Assembly: GCF_044784365.2 (NCBI RefSeq) | Contig: NZ_CP173062.2 | Length of the DNA: 64,000 bases | Source of the DNA: Cetobacterium_A somerae | Lineage (GTDB): Bacteria; Fusobacteriota; Fusobacteriia; Fusobacteriales; Fusobacteriaceae | Direction: 5' to 3' (one strand) | Part shown: one piece after another, positions 8,571 through 17,974 of the stretch | Position numbering within the stretch: the first letter of the stretch is position 1 | How the letters are laid out: every line of letters begins with the position of its first letter | The notes under the pieces: model-generated | Told to the model about the DNA's origin: nothing | What the model saw: only the letters and a program-made list of their open reading frames with translations | Database searches by the model: none | Program-made: the position numbers and the translations under genes

Positions 8571-9287
8571 TTATAAAATTTCTACATCTGCTGAAACTTT
8601 ATAGATAACATCTTTTCTTTCTACAAATATTTCAGTTTTATTTTTTAAATTTTCTTCTGTTTTTATTTTTAATAATAACTCTCTTGATGGATTTATAGCT
8701 CTAGGATGTCCTACAAGATTAAGCATACTATAATCACCATTAGTATCTCCATATGCGTAACTTTCTGATAAATCAATATCATATTTTTCACAAAAATTAT
8801 TTATTGCTATCATTTTATTTTTTGAATCCCACATTGGAGAAATATCTCCTGAAAGTTTTCCATCTTCAAAATGGTATATTGATCCACAATAATCATCTGC
8901 TCCCCATTTTTTAGCCATTCTTGAAACTAAAAAATCTGGGCTTCCAGAAATAAAAATTACTTTATGTCCTTGTTCCTTATGCCATTTTATCATGTCTCTT
9001 GTAAATTTATATACTCTATTTCCTTTTAACTCTAACACTTGATCTGAAATAAAATCATTGTATTGAAGAGATAATCCTTTTATAGCATCAACATATGTAG
9101 TAGTTATCTCTTCTAGATATTTATCATAATCTCCTACTCTTTCATCCCATTTTTTAAAAGCATCCTTTACCTTTAATTCGTATTCTCTAATATCAAGTAG
9201 CTCGTACTTTATAAGTTTTTTAAAATGCTCTGTTAATAGTGAATTTCTGTAAATTGTTCCATCAATATCAAAAAATGCTGCTTTCAT
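8571..9287 (-). CDS. HAD-superfamily IB phosphatase (SerB-like)
   Basis: A 238-residue cytoplasmic phosphatase of HAD subfamily IB. Motif I is FFDIDGT at residues 5-11, motif II is ISGSP near residue 115, and the acidic motif is YGDTNGDYSML. The central alpha-helical cap fits the phosphoserine phosphatase-like group that includes 'HAD-IB hydrolase, TIGR01490-like' proteins. The true substrate cannot be told from sequence. It lies between punA and the asnA leader on the same strand, 25 bases after punA, so it may be cotranscribed with punA. Confidence 0.85.
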   Translation of the reverse strand: MKAAFFDIDGTIYRNSLLTEHFKKLIKYELLDIREYELKVKDAFKKWDERVGDYDKYLEEITTTYVDAIKGLSLQYNDFISDQVLELKGNRVYKFTRDMIKWHKEQGHKVIFISGSPDFLVSRMAKKWGADDYCGSIYHFEDGKLSGDISPMWDSKNKMIAINNFCEKYDIDLSESYAYGDTNGDYSMLNLVGHPRAINPSRELLLKIKTEENLKNKTEIFVERKDVIYKVSADVEIL

Positions 9288-9312
9288 ACTTTATACCTCC
9301 TATGAGTTATTA

Positions 9313-10125
9313 TTACAACTCTTTTACTGTTTCAGCAATCCATTTACAGAATCTCTCTCCTGTTTGGTTTGCTATTTCTACAACCTCTTCATGTGAATGT
9401 GGTTTAGTAGCTATTCCTGTAGCCATATTAGTTATACAAGATATTCCTAATATTTTAATCCCTAAGTAATTAGCCACTATTGACTCTGGAACTGTAGACA
9501 TTCCAACAGCTGATGCTCCCATTGTCATCATCATTTTTACTTCTGCCGCTGTTTCATATGTTGGACCTGAAGATCCTAAGTATACTCCCTCTTCGAATTC
9601 AATATTAAGTTTACTAGCTACATTTTTAGCTTTTTCAATTAAAGCTTTACTATACGTTTCAGACATATCTGGGAATCTTGGTCCAAATCTTTCATCATTT
9701 GATCCAATTAATGGATTTGTTCCAAAAAAGTTTATATGATCATTAATTATCATTAACGTTCCTGGCTTAAAATCTCTATTTGCTCCACCAGCTGCATTAC
9801 TTACAATCATTGTCTCTATTCCAAATTTCTTAAACACATATTGAGGATATGTAACTTCTTTCATATTATACCCTTCATAGTAATGAAATCTTCCTTTCAT
9901 TACTAAAACTTCAACATTATTTATTGTACCAAAAACTAATTCTCCTGCATGTCCTGCAACTGTTGAAACAGGAAAATTTGGTATATCTTTATAAGGTATT
10001 ACAACTTTATTTTCAACATATTCCACTAATCCACCTAGTCCAGATCCTAAAATTATAGCTATTTTAGGTCTATTTGTCACCTTAGAATTTAAAAACTCTA
10101 CAGTCTCCATTACTTTATTATACAT
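9313..10125 (-). CDS. punA: purine-nucleoside phosphorylase, trimeric class
   Basis: It cleaves inosine or guanosine with phosphate to free base and ribose-1-phosphate. The 270 residues carry the family's GSGLGGL phosphate loop (about residues 28-34), GRFHYYEGY, NAAGGANRDF and GMSTVPE, all characteristic of the PunA/PNP-II trimeric family rather than hexameric DeoD. It lies after fabK on the same strand but beyond a terminator hairpin, and is followed by the HAD gene. Confidence 0.93.
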   Translation of the reverse strand: MYNKVMETVEFLNSKVTNRPKIAIILGSGLGGLVEYVENKVVIPYKDIPNFPVSTVAGHAGELVFGTINNVEVLVMKGRFHYYEGYNMKEVTYPQYVFKKFGIETMIVSNAAGGANRDFKPGTLMIINDHINFFGTNPLIGSNDERFGPRFPDMSETYSKALIEKAKNVASKLNIEFEEGVYLGSSGPTYETAAEVKMMMTMGASAVGMSTVPESIVANYLGIKILGISCITNMATGIATKPHSHEEVVEIANQTGERFCKWIAETVKEL

Positions 10126-10155
10126 AATATTTTCTCCCCTTATTTTTTAGATAAA

Positions 10156-10177
10156 AAGGGTAGATCTCTCCACCCTT
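10156..10177 (-). terminator. terminator between fabK and punA
   Basis: On the minus strand AAGGGTGG and CTACCCTT (one G-U pair) form an 8-pair stem with a 6-base loop, followed by TTTTATC. It sits 15 bases after the fabK stop. The short U-run means some read-through into punA is possible. Confidence 0.65.
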
Positions 10178-10191
10178 GTGTTTTTTTCCTA

Positions 10192-11148
10192 TTAGAAAGC
10201 TATCTTTGAGAATGTTTCATCTAGTCTTACTTTTTCTTCTTTTAGTTCTTTCATTAATTTATCTACAATCTCTTGGCAACTTAAAGCTTCTTTAACTAAT
10301 CCAGCAACTTGTCCTGACATAACACTTCCATTCTCTATATCTCCATCTACAACTGCCAATCTTAGTTTTCCTTTTCCTAAATCTTCAATCTCCTCTTTCG
10401 GAGCTCCTTTTACTTCTAATTCTAATATTGCTTTAGCAAATTTATTATTTAATACTCTTACAGGATGTCCTGTATAATTTCCTGTTGTAACTGTTGATCT
10501 ATCCTTAGCTTTTAATACTAAGTTTTTATAATTTTCATGAACATCACACTCATGAGCAACTATAAATATCGTTCCAACTTGAATAGCCTCTCCTCCTAAA
10601 GCTAAAGCTGCTAAAAATTGCTCTCCACTTGCAATTCCTCCTGCAACTATAACAGGAATTGAAACCTCTCTAGCTACTTGAGTTGCTAAAGACATAGTTG
10701 TAATTTCTCCAATATGTCCTCCTGCTTCTAATCCTTCTGCAACTACCGCATCTGCACCTATTCTCTCCATTCTTTTTGCTAAAGCTACTGATGCTACTAC
10801 TGGTATAACTTTTATTCCAGCTGCTTTTAATTTTTCCATATATATTCCTGGATTTCCTGCACCTGTTGTTACAACTTTAACACCTTCTTCTATACAAACA
10901 TCTATTTGCTCTGCAACACTTTCCATCATTAACATTAAGTTAACTCCAAAAGGATTATCTGTAATAGATTTTGCCTTTTTAATCTCTTGTCTTAAAACTT
11001 CTGGCGGCATTCCTCCACCAGCAATTATACCTAATCCTCCAGCTTTAGATACATGTCCTGCCAAATTTCCATTTGATATCCATGCCATTGCTCCCTGGAT
11101 AATTGGATATTTAATTCCTAATAATTCACAAATTCTATTTTTTTGCAT
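10192..11148 (-). CDS. fabK: enoyl-[acyl-carrier-protein] reductase II, FMN-dependent
   Basis: FabK reduces enoyl-ACP in the last step of fatty-acid elongation with FMN and NAD(P)H. The protein has the nitronate-monooxygenase-like TIM barrel: PIIQGAMAWIS near the N-terminus, then GVNLML, VVAEGLEAGGHIGE and PVIVAGGIASGEQ. I choose the ATG at 11148 (318 residues) because GGGAGGA lies just ahead of it; the longer frame from a TTG would overlap that ribosome binding site. It is not with other fatty-acid genes here; the PHP-domain gene ends 17 bases upstream on the same strand. Confidence 0.94.
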   Translation of the reverse strand: MQKNRICELLGIKYPIIQGAMAWISNGNLAGHVSKAGGLGIIAGGGMPPEVLRQEIKKAKSITDNPFGVNLMLMMESVAEQIDVCIEEGVKVVTTGAGNPGIYMEKLKAAGIKVIPVVASVALAKRMERIGADAVVAEGLEAGGHIGEITTMSLATQVAREVSIPVIVAGGIASGEQFLAALALGGEAIQVGTIFIVAHECDVHENYKNLVLKAKDRSTVTTGNYTGHPVRVLNNKFAKAILELEVKGAPKEEIEDLGKGKLRLAVVDGDIENGSVMSGQVAGLVKEALSCQEIVDKLMKELKEEKVRLDETFSKIAF

Positions 11149-11165
11149 CTTCTTTCCTCCCAAAA

Positions 11166-11915
11166 TTAAGAGTTTACCTCTTTGGTTCTCAACTCTTGTC
11201 TCAGCTTTAAAAATTTATCAAAAGTTTCTCTCGAACTATTTATTATTAATTCTTCTGGATAATCAACTTCTTCCAAAAGTTCAATTGCCCTTTGAAACTC
11301 TCCTATGTGACCTGAATAATGAGCATCTGTTCCTAAAGCTATGTAGCATCTCTCTTTTTTAGCTAGTTCTAACATTTTTTTACAATTTTTCTTTGAACCA
11401 ACTCTTGTAATTGTTCCTAAAGAGGTGTTATTAACTTCTAACGCCACGTTATTTTCTTTAGCTGCCTTCACTATTTTTTCATAGTCTACTGGAAAAATTG
11501 GATTTCCCAGATGCACTATTATATCAGCTTTTTGCTTTTTTATCAAACTCAATATAGCTTGTGTATTTTTCTCGATATCATCTATGTTTCCATATTCATC
11601 TACAACATGGAATCCTGCTAAAATTAACTCCATATTTTCATAAATTTTTTGATTTATATCTAACTTTCCATTTTCATTTAAAATATTAGCCTCTACACCT
11701 TTTATAACTCTTACCCCTTCTATTTGCTTTGGTAAAATAGCAATATTAACAAGATGCCACCAATGTGGAGTATCTTGCAAAGCTGGTCCATGATTAGTTA
11801 TTGCGATAACTTCCATTCCTTTTTTAGAAGCTGCACCTATATTTTCTTCTAATGTACTAAATGCATGAGGATTCACATTTGTATGAATATGTAAATCAAT
11901 CTTATAATTTTTCAT
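11166..11915 (-). CDS. PHP-domain phosphatase/phosphoesterase (YcdX-like)
   Basis: A 249-residue protein of the polymerase-and-histidinol-phosphatase fold. Metal-binding motifs are visible: DLHIHTNVNPHAFST at residues 6-20, ITNHGP, VHLGNP and the C-terminal ALGTDAHYSGHIG. The order and length match the YcdX group of probable phosphatases; the substrate is unknown. It is 24 bases downstream of the membrane-protein gene and 17 bases upstream of fabK. Confidence 0.85.
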   Translation of the reverse strand: MKNYKIDLHIHTNVNPHAFSTLEENIGAASKKGMEVIAITNHGPALQDTPHWWHLVNIAILPKQIEGVRVIKGVEANILNENGKLDINQKIYENMELILAGFHVVDEYGNIDDIEKNTQAILSLIKKQKADIIVHLGNPIFPVDYEKIVKAAKENNVALEVNNTSLGTITRVGSKKNCKKMLELAKKERCYIALGTDAHYSGHIGEFQRAIELLEEVDYPEELIINSSRETFDKFLKLRQELRTKEVNS

Positions 11916-11939
11916 AGTTGATCTCCTTTAATAATTAAA

Positions 11940-13100
11940 CTACATAAAAACTGTATAAAGAATATTAGCTACTACTCCAGCAACTATTCCACCAATTGTA
12001 TGACTAAATATAGCTTTTCCTGTTAATCTTCTATAACCTAAACTATCCATCATTGCCACGTGAGTACTTAAATATCCACTCCATGTCATTCCCATAGCTG
12101 TAAATACTGCAATTTCTCTAGATGTTATCGCTCCATCATTGATAAATCTAGGAACCAACCCTAATGCAGCTCCTACGGCTCCTAAAGATGTTATTGGAAA
12201 TGCCAAAGCTTTTGCACTTGTAAATCCAAAAAGTGGCTTTAAAATAAATTGTAGTTTTTCACCTATATAAGGTAGCAATGCAATTCCTTGATAAGCTTCA
12301 CCTGTATAACCTTGCGGTCCTGGTCCATTAGTTAGCAATAAAACTGTTGTACAAATTATTAAAACTCCTGGAATTATTTCCATTCCCATTTGTACTCCAT
12401 TTTTTCCTCCTTCTAATAAAGCTTCTAATAATCTTTCCAATACATTTCCATCTCTTATATCTCTATATTCAAAGAAATCTGAATCTGCAGATTCATCTTC
12501 TAAAGATTCTTTTTTTTCATTAAAAATCTTTTTTGTAAAATTAATCATTAGATTAACACTTACTATACTACCTACAAAAGCTCCTAAATTTCCTAGAACA
12601 ACTGGAAATACAAGATTTTCATTCATACTACCACTTTGAGCTATCATAAATGTAGAAACTATAAATCCCATTCCAAAAGAAGTTCCTAAATTTGTTAAAG
12701 CTGGTAATTGATATTTCTTAAAATATTTAGTAAATCCTTTATCTGCTGACAAACTTAAAATAGCTGGATTATCTGAAATATATGTAGTCAAAACTCCTAA
12801 AGCTGCCGCCCCAGGTAATCTATATAATGGTTTCATTAGTGGTGATAGTAATTTATTTAATATTGCAATTACTCCAAATTCTGATAAAATTCCTGCAAAT
12901 GCTCCTGCAATAACTGATACTCCCATTATAAAGAACACTGTATTTAACAGTAAATCATGGGCTGTTTTTATAATTGTATTAATCATATTGATTCCACCCA
13001 TCTTACTAGATGTTAAATAGATTAATGTCGAAAGTATTGCTATACATACAACACCTTCTAAGCCCATAGCTTTTTTTCTTCTTGATTTTTTTGCATCCAT
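11940..13100 (-). CDS. nucleoside-recognition-type membrane protein (CD0519/CD1768 family)
   Basis: A 386-residue polytopic membrane protein with a basic N-terminus (KKSRRKKAMGLE) and about eight to nine hydrophobic segments. Conserved stretches SPLMKPLYRLPGAAALGVLTT, SDNPAILSLSADKGF and KKYQLPALTNLGTSFGMGF identify the clostridial/fusobacterial family named after Clostridioides difficile CD0519/CD1768, which contains Gate-like (nucleoside recognition) segments. Its function is not established. It is followed closely by the PHP-domain gene. Confidence 0.8.
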   Translation of the reverse strand: MDAKKSRRKKAMGLEGVVCIAILSTLIYLTSSKMGGINMINTIIKTAHDLLLNTVFFIMGVSVIAGAFAGILSEFGVIAILNKLLSPLMKPLYRLPGAAALGVLTTYISDNPAILSLSADKGFTKYFKKYQLPALTNLGTSFGMGFIVSTFMIAQSGSMNENLVFPVVLGNLGAFVGSIVSVNLMINFTKKIFNEKKESLEDESADSDFFEYRDIRDGNVLERLLEALLEGGKNGVQMGMEIIPGVLIICTTVLLLTNGPGPQGYTGEAYQGIALLPYIGEKLQFILKPLFGFTSAKALAFPITSLGAVGAALGLVPRFINDGAITSREIAVFTAMGMTWSGYLSTHVAMMDSLGYRRLTGKAIFSHTIGGIVAGVVANILYTVFM

Positions 13101-13152
13101 GTTTTTTCTCCTCTTTACTTCCTTGCTACCTTATAGAATATCTTAATTTTTA

Positions 13153-13974
13153 CTATTTTTCAAATTTTTTTATAGGAATATATATATCTATTATCCCTCC
13201 AAAGCCATTTTCAAATGGCACCACAACCTCATTTCCCACTTCAATAGAGTTTCCTTCAATTTCAAACTTATTATCTTTTATAAAACGATACAAATTTTCA
13301 TAAGTCAACTTTATCATGTCAAAAGTAGTTTTATGCTTTAACATAACACAAATTTTGCTTTTTAAAACTTCTTCACCTGCTATTGATTGATTATCTGGAA
13401 CTAAAATACCAATTTTACTTAGTGGTAATTCTGATCCTTCGTACAAATCATGTTTTTTTACTTCTGATATATAAATTATTTCCTCTATATTATTTTTATT
13501 CCCTAATCTTTGTAATTTATCATATGTTTCTGCTATTTCTTTTTGGTCCAAAGGATTTTTTATTTTTATAAAATAAACTTTCATTTCTTTTAAATTAATT
13601 ATTTCAACTTTCTCTTCTAAATTACTTAACATCTCTTTTAAACATAATATTTTTTCAGTTATTCTATTTTTACTTTTTCTTAATTCATCAATTCTTTTAT
13701 CTATATCATAAATTTTTTCTTCTAAAAACTCTATATTTTTAGTTGGATTTTTTACTTTAATATAATTTTTTATTTCTTCTAAAGAAAACCCTGCTTCTTT
13801 TAAAGTTATAATGAAAAACAAATCCCATATTTGAGAATTAGAATAATACCTATATCCATTAACTTCATCAACATATTCTGGAACTAATATGTCTTTTTTA
13901 TGATAAAAAATAAGAGTTTGTTTTGAAATATTCGCTAATTTTGCTAGTTCAGAAATTTTATATCTATTTTTCAT
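13153..13974 (-). CDS. MerR-family regulator with effector-binding domain
   Basis: A 273-residue regulator. The N-terminal winged helix-turn-helix begins YKISELAKLANISKQTL and contains the HKKDILVPEYVDE wing and GYRYYSNSQ, standard for MerR. A coiled-coil linker (about residues 80-125) connects to a GyrI/BmrR-like effector-binding domain ending in IIDIYIPIKK. It is divergent from a MATE pump 98 bases away, with a 20-bp-spaced promoter between them, so it most likely activates the pump when it binds a drug-like ligand. The order resembles BmrR/Mta-type systems. Confidence 0.88.
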   Translation of the reverse strand: MKNRYKISELAKLANISKQTLIFYHKKDILVPEYVDEVNGYRYYSNSQIWDLFFIITLKEAGFSLEEIKNYIKVKNPTKNIEFLEEKIYDIDKRIDELRKSKNRITEKILCLKEMLSNLEEKVEIINLKEMKVYFIKIKNPLDQKEIAETYDKLQRLGNKNNIEEIIYISEVKKHDLYEGSELPLSKIGILVPDNQSIAGEEVLKSKICVMLKHKTTFDMIKLTYENLYRFIKDNKFEIEGNSIEVGNEVVVPFENGFGGIIDIYIPIKKFEK

Positions 13975-13983
13975 ATTTTCTCC

Positions 13984-14015
13984 TTGACAATATAGTTAAG
14001 TATATAGTTTATAAT
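13984..14015 (+). promoter_or_regulatory. MerR-type promoter (20-bp spacer) for the MATE pump
   Basis: TTGACA (13984-13989) and TATAAT (14010-14015) are separated by 20 bases instead of 17. The spacer holds repeated TATAGTT elements. Over-long spacers with near-consensus hexamers are the hallmark of promoters untwisted by MerR-family activators, and the divergent gene encodes one. Confidence 0.75.
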
Positions 14016-14072
14016 AACATATATAACTATTTATTTATATAATATTATTTTAATTTCATAGAGGAGAGAAGA

Positions 14073-15389
14073 ATGTCACAAAATATCACTTTAGAAAATG
14101 GGTGTGTTAAAAAATTGTTTTTTAAATTCGCTTTACCTAGTATTTTAGGAATGTTAATTGTTTCCCTTCAAATTATGGTAGATGGTCTTTTTTTAAGTAA
14201 GGGAGTTGGAGCACAAGGATTAGCAGCTGTTAATCTCTCTATGCCTCTTATTAATTTATTACTTAGTATTGCTCTCATGATTTGTATCGGTGGTGGAGTT
14301 TTAGTTGGAATAGCTTCTGGAAACGGGAATGAAACTAGAGCTAAAGGACTTACAAGTCTAACTTTAGTTTTACTTCTAACAACACTTCTAATAATATCTG
14401 TTTTTCTATTATCAAATTTTGAAACAGTTATAATGCTTTTAGGAGCTAATGAAGAAACTTTTGTTCTTGTAAAGAAATACTTAGCTATCCTCATTCCAGG
14501 TTCTATATTCTTTAGTATGCCTATCTTTACTGAAACTTTTGTCAGAATAGCTGGTAAACCTAATCAAGTTTTCATTAGTGGTTCTGTTTGCTTTATTGCT
14601 AATGTTTTTCTAGATTATATATTTGTTTTAAAATTAGGTATGGGAATGGAAGGAGCTGCTGTTGCATCATGTTTCGCAAATATGTTTGGAGCCCTAACTC
14701 TTTTTCATCATATGCGTTTTGGAAAAATAATATGTACATTAAAAGATATTAAAGAGATTTTTTATAATGGTAGTTCTGAGATGCTCACTGTTATTTCAAG
14801 TGCTATCACTATATATATTTTTAATATTATTATAATGAAAAATATTGGCGTATTAGGTGTATCTGCACTAACTATTGTTTTTTATATTAATTCAATTGTT
14901 AATATATCTCTTTATGGTCTTTCTCAAGCTCTACAACCTATAATTTCGTATAATTTAGGAGCTAATAGAATTGATAAAATTAAAGATGTACTTAAAGTTG
15001 CTTTAAAATCTGGAGCAGTAATTGGACTAACAACCTTCATTGGAATGCATCTATTTGGTGATAAAATAATTTATCTTTTTTCAAATGGAAATAAGGAGTT
15101 AGCTGATTTAACTAACAAAGCTATATTTTTCTTTACATTTGCGTATTTATTATCATTTATTAATATAATATCTAGTAGTTTCCATACATCTATTGAAAAA
15201 CCTTTTGAATCAGCGTTTATATCTTGTGGAAGATCTATTATATTTGTATTAATTCCCCTTTTTATATTACCCGCATTCATAGGTGAAATAGGCATCTGGT
15301 TAGCTATTCCTATTGCTGAACTTATTTGTCTTGGTATAAGTATTCCATTAATGAAAAAATCATTAAAAAAACTTCCTCTTTCTATTTAA
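14073..15389 (+). CDS. MATE-family multidrug efflux pump
   Basis: A 438-residue protein with twelve predicted membrane segments in two repeats (LFFKFALPSILGMLIVSLQIMVDG at the start and a second repeat beginning near residue 225). The conserved GLSQALQPIISYNLGA corresponds to the MATE motif before segment 8. It would export cationic compounds in exchange for Na+ or H+. The divergent MerR gene and the unusual promoter imply ligand-induced expression. Its stop codon lies inside the terminator hairpin and overlaps the convergent comB end by 8 bases. Confidence 0.92.
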   Translation: MSQNITLENGCVKKLFFKFALPSILGMLIVSLQIMVDGLFLSKGVGAQGLAAVNLSMPLINLLLSIALMICIGGGVLVGIASGNGNETRAKGLTSLTLVLLLTTLLIISVFLLSNFETVIMLLGANEETFVLVKKYLAILIPGSIFFSMPIFTETFVRIAGKPNQVFISGSVCFIANVFLDYIFVLKLGMGMEGAAVASCFANMFGALTLFHHMRFGKIICTLKDIKEIFYNGSSEMLTVISSAITIYIFNIIIMKNIGVLGVSALTIVFYINSIVNISLYGLSQALQPIISYNLGANRIDKIKDVLKVALKSGAVIGLTTFIGMHLFGDKIIYLFSNGNKELADLTNKAIFFFTFAYLLSFINIISSSFHTSIEKPFESAFISCGRSIIFVLIPLFILPAFIGEIGIWLAIPIAELICLGISIPLMKKSLKKLPLSI

Positions 15390-15399
15390 GAGGAAGTTT
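15369..15399. terminator. bidirectional terminator between MATE pump and comB
   Basis: A perfect 12-pair stem AAACTTCCTCTT / AAGAGGAAGTTT with a 7-base loop, with T-runs in both directions. It contains the 3' ends of both convergent genes. Confidence 0.85.
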
Positions 15400-16095
15400 T
15401 ATCTTTCCATTTTTATAAAACGGAGTAATACTAAAAGCGTCTACAGTTGTACAATACTCTAAATCATTTTCATAACCGATAGATTTCAAATAACTATAGT
15501 GCTTACTTTCAGATAAAATTTCTTTTATATCTGAAGTTAAGTCTGCTATCTTTTTCAATGATAATCCTAAATCATTTATTTCTAATTTAATCTTTTCAGA
15601 CATTTTTTTTATAATCATTCCAGCACATAAGCTATCATCTAATGAAAATTCATCATCTGTTCCAGCACAAAGAATAACAACGTCTTTTTCACTTTCTAAA
15701 AGCTTTTCAGAAATAGCAGATATATTTAAGTAACAAGCTATATATAAATTATCAGCACTTAAAGCATTCTCTATAGCTCGTGTTCCATTACTTGTTGTCA
15801 TGAAAATTTCTTTTCCTTGAACAGCTTCTTTAGTGAATTCTAGAGGAGAATTTCCAAATTTAAATCCCTCTATTTTGAGTCCTCTTCTCTCTCCTGCTAA
15901 AAATCCATCTTTTTTTGCCCTCCACTTCTCTTTCGCTTCATCTATCTCTTTAAAGGGATAAATACAGCTAGCACCATTTTCTAAAGCTGTAACCATAACT
16001 GTTGTAGCTCTTAGCACGTCAATTACAACAACATTTTTTCCGTTAAATTTCTTTTTTAAGGCACATTTTGCTGATTCTAAAACTTCTACTTTCAT
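15382..16095 (-). CDS. comB: 2-phosphosulfolactate phosphatase family protein (ComB)
   Basis: A 237-residue protein of the ComB family, named for dephosphorylation of 2-phosphosulfolactate in coenzyme M or sulfolactate synthesis. It shows the family pattern VVVIDVLRATTVMVTALENGA, AGERRG, FGNSPLEF, TSNGTRAI and CAGTDDEFSLDD. There are no coenzyme M genes nearby, so its physiological substrate in this organism is uncertain. It is convergent with the MATE gene and divergent from alr. Confidence 0.85.
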   Translation of the reverse strand: MKVEVLESAKCALKKKFNGKNVVVIDVLRATTVMVTALENGASCIYPFKEIDEAKEKWRAKKDGFLAGERRGLKIEGFKFGNSPLEFTKEAVQGKEIFMTTSNGTRAIENALSADNLYIACYLNISAISEKLLESEKDVVILCAGTDDEFSLDDSLCAGMIIKKMSEKIKLEINDLGLSLKKIADLTSDIKEILSESKHYSYLKSIGYENDLEYCTTVDAFSITPFYKNGKIKLPLK

Positions 16096-16201
16096 ATTTA
16101 ATCATCTCCTTATTTTTGTATTTTATAATATTTCTTTTGAAATTTAAAGAATTATATGGTAATAATAGTAACAATATAAAAAATATGTGAGGGGTGTTAG
16201 T

Positions 16202-17254
16202 ATGGGTAGAGATGGTTTTAAGATACAACTTGTTCAAGAAAATATAATTCATAATTTTAATTATATAAAGAATTATACAAAAAAAGAGATTATTTCAGTT
16301 GTCAAAGCAAATGCTTATGGTCATGGTTTAAAAGAGGTTGTTCCTATTCTAGTAGAGGGTGGATGCAACTATTTTGCTGTTGCTAGAGAGTCTGAAGCTC
16401 TAGAAATTCTTTCACTTAATATTCCTAATATTAATATTTTAATTTTTGAAACAGTTGAAGATTTTTCAATTTTAAAAAAATATAAAAATTTAGAAATGGT
16501 TATTAATAGCACTGACGAACTTTTAGAACTAATTAAAGAGAAGGTAAATTTTTCTCAACTTCATTTGAAATTTGACTTTGGTTTTGCTCGAAATGGATTT
16601 ATTCAAAACGATATTGATTCTATAAAAGATATTATAATAAAAAATAATCTTCATTTTAAGGGTGCTATGACACATTTTTTTAGTTCTGATATTAATGAAA
16701 CCATCGATATTCAAAATAAGTTTATTGAATCAATTAATTACATTGGAAACAATTATTTTGATATTATACATTCTCAAAATAGTGCTGCCACGCTCTTAGG
16801 ATTAGGAAACGGTTCTACACATGTTCGTTGTGGAATAAGTCTTCTAGGAATGCTAGACCCTGGAATTATAGATTACAATATTAAGCGTTCTTGGACTCTT
16901 TCTGGTCCTATATATAATATAAAGAATTTTTCAGATTTAGATTTTATTGGATATGAACGTATAAAAAATATATTTATAAATAACTATTCAAAAGTTGGAA
17001 AAATAAAAATTGGTTATGGAGATGGATTTTCTAAGAGAAATACAAATATCTTGTGCCATATAAATAATAAAGAATATCCTATAGTTCACATTAGTATGGA
17101 TACATCATTTGTTCTTATAGATGATTCTGTTAATTTAGGCGATTTTGTAGAAATTTATAAAGATTTCGATAAATGTAATGCTTTTTTAAAAATGGATCAT
17201 TACGAATATACTACTCTTATAAACTCTAGAATTCCTAGATTTGTTGTTAAATAA
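16202..17254 (+). CDS. alr: alanine racemase
   Basis: A PLP enzyme interconverting L- and D-alanine for peptidoglycan. The PLP lysine is in VVKANAYGHG (about residue 35), the second catalytic Tyr is in the FIGYERIKN stretch, and the C-terminal domain has GYGDGFSKR and HISMD. I take the ATG at 16202 (350 residues), after GAGGGGTG, over a GTG 15 bases upstream that would overlap this site. The gene stands alone, divergent from comB. It is fairly divergent in the C-terminal beta-domain, so another amino acid could be the main substrate. Confidence 0.85.
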   Translation: MGRDGFKIQLVQENIIHNFNYIKNYTKKEIISVVKANAYGHGLKEVVPILVEGGCNYFAVARESEALEILSLNIPNINILIFETVEDFSILKKYKNLEMVINSTDELLELIKEKVNFSQLHLKFDFGFARNGFIQNDIDSIKDIIIKNNLHFKGAMTHFFSSDINETIDIQNKFIESINYIGNNYFDIIHSQNSAATLLGLGNGSTHVRCGISLLGMLDPGIIDYNIKRSWTLSGPIYNIKNFSDLDFIGYERIKNIFINNYSKVGKIKIGYGDGFSKRNTNILCHINNKEYPIVHISMDTSFVLIDDSVNLGDFVEIYKDFDKCNAFLKMDHYEYTTLINSRIPRFVVK

Positions 17255-17316
17255 TAAAAGATTTTCTCTTCAATCTCAGTATATATAGTTAAGTATCTTT
17301 GTGGAGGTGTGTTAAT

Positions 17317-17928
17317 ATGAATTTTAAAGATGTTATTTCTAAAAGAAGAAGTGTTAATTTTTTTGATCCAAATAGAGAGCTTGACTTGAAACTTTTTGAA
17401 GATATTATAAATGAGGCTGTTCTTGCTCCATCAGCGTTTAATCTTCAACCTTGGGAAATTATTGCTGTTCGTTCTACTGAAGCTAAGGAAAAACTTTTTA
17501 CAGCTTGTAATCAACCTAAAATAAAAGAAGCTTCTATGACTCTAATCTTAGTTGGGGACACTTTTGGATATGGTCGAGACAATCCTATGTGGAATATAAA
17601 AATTGATTTAGGATTAAAAGAAGAAAAAGTTGGACAGCTTATTAATATGTGCGAAACTGTTTTATACCCTACAGAAGTTAAAAGAAATGCTATGGCTGTT
17701 AGAGATGTTTCTCTTTTAGCAATGTCAATTATGCTATGTGCAAAAGACCATGGTGTTGATACTCACCCAATGATTGGGTTTAATGAAGATAAGGTAAAAG
17801 AACTTTTTAATATTGATGAAGATAAAACAGTAGTTATGCTTCTTTCAATAGGATATTTTGATGAAACTAAAACTTTAAATCCAAGAGAAAGAAGATTAAA
17901 TTTCAATGAAATTTGTACTGTTATATAA
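17317..17928 (+). CDS. nitroreductase-family FMN oxidoreductase
   Basis: A 203-residue protein with the nitroreductase FMN-binding start SKRRSVNFFDPNRELD and the segment APSAFNLQPWEIIAV, followed by GVDTHPMIGFNEDKV and a C-terminal LNPRERR that usually contacts flavin. Such enzymes reduce nitro-compounds, quinones or flavins with NAD(P)H; the natural substrate is not predictable. The ATG at 17317 is preferred because GGAGG lies 9 bases ahead. It is followed by a strong terminator. Confidence 0.88.
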   Translation: MNFKDVISKRRSVNFFDPNRELDLKLFEDIINEAVLAPSAFNLQPWEIIAVRSTEAKEKLFTACNQPKIKEASMTLILVGDTFGYGRDNPMWNIKIDLGLKEEKVGQLINMCETVLYPTEVKRNAMAVRDVSLLAMSIMLCAKDHGVDTHPMIGFNEDKVKELFNIDEDKTVVMLLSIGYFDETKTLNPRERRLNFNEICTVI

Positions 17929-17931
17929 AGT

Positions 17932-17968
17932 AAAAAACAAGCAAGTTTAAAATCCTTGCTTGTTTTTT
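17932..17968. terminator. bidirectional terminator between nitroreductase and PatB-like gene
   Basis: Perfect 14-pair stem AAAAAACAAGCAAG / CTTGCTTGTTTTTT with a 9-base loop; T-runs on both strands serve the convergent genes. Confidence 0.9.
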
Positions 17969-17974
17969 TATCGA

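Noticed and set aside
14168..14494. 108-codon minus-strand frame inside the first MATE gene
   Set aside because: Antisense shadow of the transporter; low-complexity composition and no start signal.
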